Part shown: positions 61,373 through 64,000 of the stretch, in pieces
Position numbering within the stretch: the stretch's first letter is position 1
Layout of the letters: every line of letters starts with the position of its first letter
Assembly (NCBI RefSeq): GCF_010614805.1
Contig: NZ_JAAFZC010000002.1
Span: forward strand, 1-64,000
Length of the DNA stretch: 64,000 nucleotides
Reading direction: 5' to 3'
Origin: Pseudooceanicola aestuarii
Lineage (GTDB): Bacteria; Pseudomonadota; Alphaproteobacteria; Rhodobacterales; Rhodobacteraceae
Made by a program: the position numbers and the translations under genes
Notes under the pieces: model-generated
What the model was told of the DNA's origin: nothing
Seen by the model: only the letters and a program-made list of their open reading frames with translations
Database searches by the model: none

Positions 61373-62251
61373 TCAGCGTGCTGAAACTGCGGGGCGTTGC
61401 GCCATCACCATCGCGCCCGCAGCCAGGATCGCGCCCATTCCGACAATCCCGATGCCTCCGGGCAGCAGGCCGAAAAGAACCAGGTCGAATACCACGGCCC
61501 AGATCAACCCGCTGAAATCAAAGGGGGCGATTGTCGAAACCGGGGCGCGGGCGACGGCCTCCGTCGCCGCGATGTGGCCAGCCCCGCCAAGAAGGCCGGC
61601 GGCCGTCAGGATAACCATGTCGCCCGACGCCAGATTCGCGAACGGATCGGGCGAAAGAACCAGCCCCACCGCGGCGGAAACGATCGCGAACCAGAACGCG
61701 ATGGCGGCAACGCTTTCCGTGGCGGTCATGCTTTTGATGTGCACCCGGACGAAGGCCATGGTGAGGGCGTATCCAAGGCCCGCCAACAATCCGACCAGGG
61801 CGCCGTCACCGGGAAATTCCAACGCGGTCCAGAGCATCAGGATGACTCCGGCAAATCCCAGGGCAACGGCCAGGGGCACCCTGCGGCTCATCCGTTCGCC
61901 CAGCAGACCCGCGGCGAGGGGGAGGGTCAGGACCGGCGCGAGATAGGCCAGCGCCTGTGCATTGGCCACGGGCAAATAGGTGAGAGAAACAAAGGAGAGG
62001 GCCATGGACAGGGCGCCAAACAGGCCGCGGGTCAAATGCAACACCGGGCGTTTGCTGCGCAACCCGTTGGGGAATTCGCCGCGCAGGCGCATGTAGGCAA
62101 GGATGGGGAGCAACGCGACGGCCGAGCGCCAGGTCATGATCTGCCCCAGCTCTGCCCGGTGACCGAGTGCGTGAACCGCCGCAGACATCGCCGTCATCAG
62201 AAAGACGGAAAGAAGACGCAGCGCGATGCCGGAGAGATGGGGGTTGCGCAT
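61373..62251 (-). CDS. EamA/DMT-family transporter
   Basis: The 292-residue protein has ten predicted helices in two EamA halves (about 5-135 and 150-285). A usual drug/metabolite transporter. The substrate is unknown. ATG 62251 gives the normal length; a TTG at 62326 would add 25 polar residues. It lies just upstream of the dimethylglycine dehydrogenase-like gene on the same strand, with 128 bases between. Confidence 0.85.
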   Translation of the reverse strand: MRNPHLSGIALRLLSVFLMTAMSAAVHALGHRAELGQIMTWRSAVALLPILAYMRLRGEFPNGLRSKRPVLHLTRGLFGALSMALSFVSLTYLPVANAQALAYLAPVLTLPLAAGLLGERMSRRVPLAVALGFAGVILMLWTALEFPGDGALVGLLAGLGYALTMAFVRVHIKSMTATESVAAIAFWFAIVSAAVGLVLSPDPFANLASGDMVILTAAGLLGGAGHIAATEAVARAPVSTIAPFDFSGLIWAVVFDLVLFGLLPGGIGIVGMGAILAAGAMVMAQRPAVSAR

Positions 62252-62445
62252 GAGGGCCCGGGTCAGAGGTCGGTCACCCACGGGGCTATACCGGCTGGCA
62301 TGGCTTGACCAGACGCCCAGGCGCAAGAGGTGCGTTTATGACGCGGGGTCGGGGCAGCGCAGAACGTGGCCATTTCTTCCACGGTCCGGCCATGATTGGG
62401 GGGCTCGCCATAGGGGCGCCGGGGTTGGCGCCGGCGAGCGGACTA

Positions 62446-62477
62446 CAAAAACGGCCCGGCTGCGGGGCCGGGCCGTT
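62446..62477 (-). terminator. Terminator of the iron-binding protein gene
   Basis: On the minus strand ACGGCCCGGC pairs with GCCGGGCCGT around a short loop and is followed by TTTT. It sits 20 bases past the stop codon of the gene at 62499. Confidence 0.8.
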
Positions 62478-62498
62478 CAGGTAGGCTGAATGGCGGAT

Positions 62499-63512
62499 TT
62501 AGCCGTCGAAATCAACCTGTTCGATCAGTTTTAGCGCCTGCGGGCGCAATTGGGCCAGGTCCATGAGGTTGACGTCGTCGGCCTCGAACTCACCCCAGCT
62601 TTGCACCAGCGGGGTGGCTTCTGCGTCGGGGGCGATGGGATATTCGAAATTCGCCTCCGCGTAGATTTCCTGGGCCTGGGGCGAGGACAGGAATTCCATC
62701 ATTTTGATGGCGTTCTTCTTGTTCGGAGCAGAGGCGGTGAGCGCGACGCCGGAGATGTTCACATGGGCGCCGCCGTTCTCGAAGGTCGGGAAAACGATGC
62801 GAACGCTGTCGGCCCATTGCTTTTGTTCATCATCCTGCAACATTTTTCCCATGTAATAGGTGTTGCCGATGGAGATGTCGCACTCGCCGGCCCAGATCGC
62901 CTTGACCTGGGCGCGGTCATTGCCCTGCGGCTTACGGGCGAGGTTGGATTTGACACCTTCCAACCAGGTCAGCGTATCCTCTTCGCCGTGGTGGTGCAGG
63001 TATGCGGCGACCAGGGCGACGTTATAGGGGTGGGTGCCGGAGCGGGTACAGATTCGGCCGTCCCATTTCGGATCGGCGAGATCTTCGTAGCTGGTGACCT
63101 CACCATCCGCCACACGCTCCTTGGAGGCGTAGACGACACGGGCGCGGGTGGTCAGGCCCCACCAATGCCCCTGAGGGTCGTGGTAGGTCGCGGGTATGTT
63201 GGCGGACAGGGTGTCGCTGTGCACCGATTGGGTGACGCCGGATTCGACCACGGCTTGCAGGCGGGCGATGTCGACGGTGAAGACCAGATCGGCGGGAGAG
63301 CGGCTGCCCTCGGCCTTGAGACGTTCGACCATGCCCTTGTCCAGGTAGGCGACGTTGACGGCGATGCCCGTCTCTTCGGTGAAGGCGTCGGTCAGCGGTT
63401 TCAGAAGTTCCGGCTGACGGTAGGAATAGAGGTTCACCTCCTGCGCCATGGCGGGCAGGGCGGTCAGGCCGGCAAGGCCGAGGGCGGGAATCATGCGGGC
63501 GAGAACAGACAT
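62499..63512 (-). CDS. Ferric iron ABC transporter substrate-binding protein (FbpA/FutA type)
   Basis: The 337-residue protein has a signal peptide (cleavage after A-M-A-Q), the opening V-N-L-Y-S-Y-R-Q-P, and the iron-binding Tyr pair in I-G-N-T-Y-Y-M-G (about 216). It captures ferric iron in the periplasm. The permease and ATPase genes are not in the neighbourhood, so it may work with unlinked partners. The 80 bases upstream hold an AT-rich inverted repeat (CCGAG and CTCGG around seven Ts) that could be an operator or a terminator from mazG. Confidence 0.9.
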   Translation of the reverse strand: MSVLARMIPALGLAGLTALPAMAQEVNLYSYRQPELLKPLTDAFTEETGIAVNVAYLDKGMVERLKAEGSRSPADLVFTVDIARLQAVVESGVTQSVHSDTLSANIPATYHDPQGHWWGLTTRARVVYASKERVADGEVTSYEDLADPKWDGRICTRSGTHPYNVALVAAYLHHHGEEDTLTWLEGVKSNLARKPQGNDRAQVKAIWAGECDISIGNTYYMGKMLQDDEQKQWADSVRIVFPTFENGGAHVNISGVALTASAPNKKNAIKMMEFLSSPQAQEIYAEANFEYPIAPDAEATPLVQSWGEFEADDVNLMDLAQLRPQALKLIEQVDFDG

Positions 63513-63592
63513 GACGTCTCCTTTGGTCGCTCGTTGAAGGTTGGCGACGTTAAATCCGAGTTTTTTTCTCGGGTCAATGATGAGTGTTTAAG

Positions 63593-64000
63593 TCAGGATT
63601 GCGCGGCAGCTTTCTCGCGCCGCTTCGCCGCGTCCCACAAGGCGTCCATTTCGCTTAGGTCCGATTGGGAGGGTTCTTTACCCATTGCGCGAAGTTCGGC
63701 TTCTACTGCATTGAAACGGCGAGTGAATTTCGCATTCGCTCCGCGCAGTGCGACCTCCGGGTCAACATCCAGATGACGGGCGAGATTGGCCATAACGAAG
63801 AGAAGATCGCCCATTTCCTCCTCTACCTCCCGCTGGGTCAGGGTGTCGCGCGCCTCCACCAATTCGGCGGCTTCTTCGCTGATCTTGTCCAGAACCTCTC
63901 CCACGTCGGGCCAGTCGAACCCGACGCGGGCGGCGCGTTTCTGCAATTTTGCCGCACGCATCAGAGCGGGTAGTCCCAAGGCGACCCCGTCCAGTACGCC
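63593..64000 (-). CDS. mazG: Nucleoside triphosphate pyrophosphohydrolase MazG, C-terminal part (5' cut by window edge)
   Basis: The frame is open to the right window edge, where it continues into G-V-L-D-G-V-A-L-G-L-P-A-L; 135 residues are visible. The second MazG domain has L-Q-K-R-A-A-R-V-G-F-D-W, the metal site E-E-A-A-E-L and E-E-E-M-G-D-L-L-F, and the N-A-K-F-T-R-R-F end. The enzyme cleaves NTPs to NMPs and pyrophosphate, cleaning the nucleotide pool. Confidence 0.93.
   Translation of the reverse strand, partial: GVLDGVALGLPALMRAAKLQKRAARVGFDWPDVGEVLDKISEEAAELVEARDTLTQREVEEEMGDLLFVMANLARHLDVDPEVALRGANAKFTRRFNAVEAELRAMGKEPSQSDLSEMDALWDAAKRREKAAAQS

Overview
The window is a GC-rich (roughly two-thirds G+C) chromosomal segment that fits an alphaproteobacterium of the Rhodobacterales/Roseobacter group. 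The evidence is a permuted two-piece tmRNA, a B12-dependent class II ribonucleotide reductase, an SspB-alpha-like adaptor, a TIGR-style LapB/LssB type I exporter, a fumC next to DUF4169 and ribbon-helix-helix genes, a PmtA-like phospholipid methyltransferase and many Hint/RTX-type secreted proteins. No insertion sequences, prophage genes, CRISPR arrays or rRNA genes were seen.

Layout. 1-8.5 kb is a surface-protein export locus: two Gly-Leu repeat proteins (one cut by the window edge), a second small protein with the same BapA-like N-terminal domain, then a complete type I secretion system (TolC-type channel, ABC exporter with a degenerate C39-like domain, HlyD-type adaptor). 8.5-16.7 kb holds an incomplete set of Tad/Flp pilus parts (secretin CpaC, CpaD, TadE, TadG-like, TadD) with a single-POTRA Omp85 barrel and a TPR/glycosyltransferase-like protein, but no ATPase, inner-membrane platform, prepilin peptidase or Flp pilin. 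A 16-bp AT-rich motif is shared exactly between the promoter regions of the large repeat protein and the TPR protein, linking the two ends of this block.

16.7-20.7 kb: the biotin ECF transporter bioMNY, a YeiH-type exporter and its divergent LysR regulator. 21.3-23.5 kb: an MFS transporter and a lytic transglycosylase lipoprotein, separated by G-rich repeats. 23.7-30.1 kb: a siderophore uptake cluster (TonB receptor diverging from binding protein, two permeases and ATPase). 30.1-34.2 kb: xanthine phosphoribosyltransferase, LysE exporter, fabI, pdxH, a double cold-shock protein, a DUF192 protein and tRNA-Pro(TGG). 34.7-41.8 kb: nrdJ with NrdR-like and DnaA-like sites upstream, a methionine aminopeptidase, a fasciclin protein, a DedA/DsbB-like pair and tRNA-Leu(CAA).

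42.7-46.6 kb is one large RTX protein ending in a Hint domain. 46.7-50.7 kb: a MobA-like nucleotidyltransferase, RHH and DUF4169 proteins, fumC, a phospholipid methyltransferase and sspB. The tmRNA gene lies just upstream of sspB on the same strand, and rne diverges from it. 54.8-64 kb: a TusA-like protein, ccdA, a membrane alpha/beta-hydrolase-like gene translationally coupled to a cytochrome P450, a dimethylglycine/sarcosine dehydrogenase-like protein, an EamA transporter, a ferric iron binding protein and the end of mazG, cut by the window edge.

The best candidate for something undescribed is the 1-16.7 kb block: a type I secretion system with non-RTX Gly-Leu repeat substrates next to a motor-less set of Tad secretin/pseudopilin parts and a minimal Omp85 barrel. 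All functional calls come from reading the sequence by eye, without database searches.
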